From Owenia fusiformis (taxonomy: Eukaryota > Annelida > Polychaeta > Sabellida > Oweniidae): DNA of 64,000 nt. Under the pieces are notes generated by a model. That model had not been told where the DNA came from and did not search any database. It worked only from the letters and a program-made list of their open reading frames with translations. The position numbers and the translations under genes were made by a program. The DNA lies in NCBI GenBank assembly GCA_903813345.2, contig CAIIXF020000008.1, positions 4,475,341 to 4,539,340 on the forward strand. The letters run 5' to 3'. Shown piece by piece: positions 63,850 to 64,000 of the stretch. Numbering within the stretch: the first letter of the stretch is position 1; each line of letters opens with the position of its first letter.

Positions 63850-64000
63850 AATCATAGTACTGTATGGTACATTAAGAGCATGGTTCTGTAGAGTTTCGTT
63901 TACAGCACAATACGGTACTGTTTTAGTCATTGGTACTGTATGGTGCCACATTTTACGGTACTGTACAGCATCATAGTCAAAACTGTAAAGCTGGCACTGT
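63850..64000. repeat. GTACTGTA-rich palindromic repeat, cut by the window end
   Basis: AGTACTGTATGGTAC, GGTACTG and TACGGTACTGTACAGCA words recur, like the interior of 26838-26953. Confidence 0.4.

Overview
This is an AT-rich animal (metazoan) nuclear sequence with spliced genes, long introns and dense small transposable elements. The repeats resemble those common in marine invertebrates: miniature elements with terminal inverted repeats (TIRs), TTAA-flanked elements, and a Helentron/pearl-like element with a core of TGACCT/AGGTCA tandem repeats. A mollusc or other lophotrochozoan is my best guess, not a proven one.

Layout. Positions 1-36462 hold no host coding exon that I recognise. They are best read as the long first intron of an MRCK (CDC42-binding kinase) gene on the minus strand, whose first coding exon lies at 36640-36463. 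This intron carries many short elements and one complete tyrosine-recombinase retrotransposon of the Ngaro/PAT type (17351-25895). The retrotransposon has split direct repeats A1 ... B1-A2 ... B2 that are identical by eye, an SGNH-hydrolase ORF, a Gag-like ORF with zinc fingers, an RT-RNase H ORF, and an intact tyrosine recombinase. It runs antisense to the kinase gene and looks young and potentially autonomous.

A compact head-to-head promoter (36641-37285, with an NRF-1-like palindrome) separates the kinase gene from a plus-strand TXNDC16 (ERp90-like) gene. I could assemble TXNDC16 completely: 18 coding exons, 37286-56900, every junction GT-AG and in phase, 878 codons plus stop. The predicted ER thioredoxin-fold protein has a signal peptide. 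In its last thioredoxin-like domain it carries a CDQC motif at the active-site position. Its introns hold several repeats, above all a 3.5-kb element in intron 10 with about 24 tandem units full of nuclear-receptor half-sites. A collapsed copy of the same element sits in intron 14.

The last 7 kb contain the TXNDC16 3' flank, more miniature elements, and the 5' end of an unrecognised plus-strand gene: a CCAAT-type promoter near 61.5 kb, a possible untranslated first exon, and a coding exon at 62491-62736 with a good donor site. I saw no tRNA, rRNA or CRISPR.

The most notable points are the Ngaro element's inferred expression logic (a hydrolase ORF bracketed by splice signals, a TGAcATG gag/pol junction, and a G_GGT_TTC slippery heptamer leading into the recombinase frame), the half-site array in TXNDC16, and the CXXC motif.
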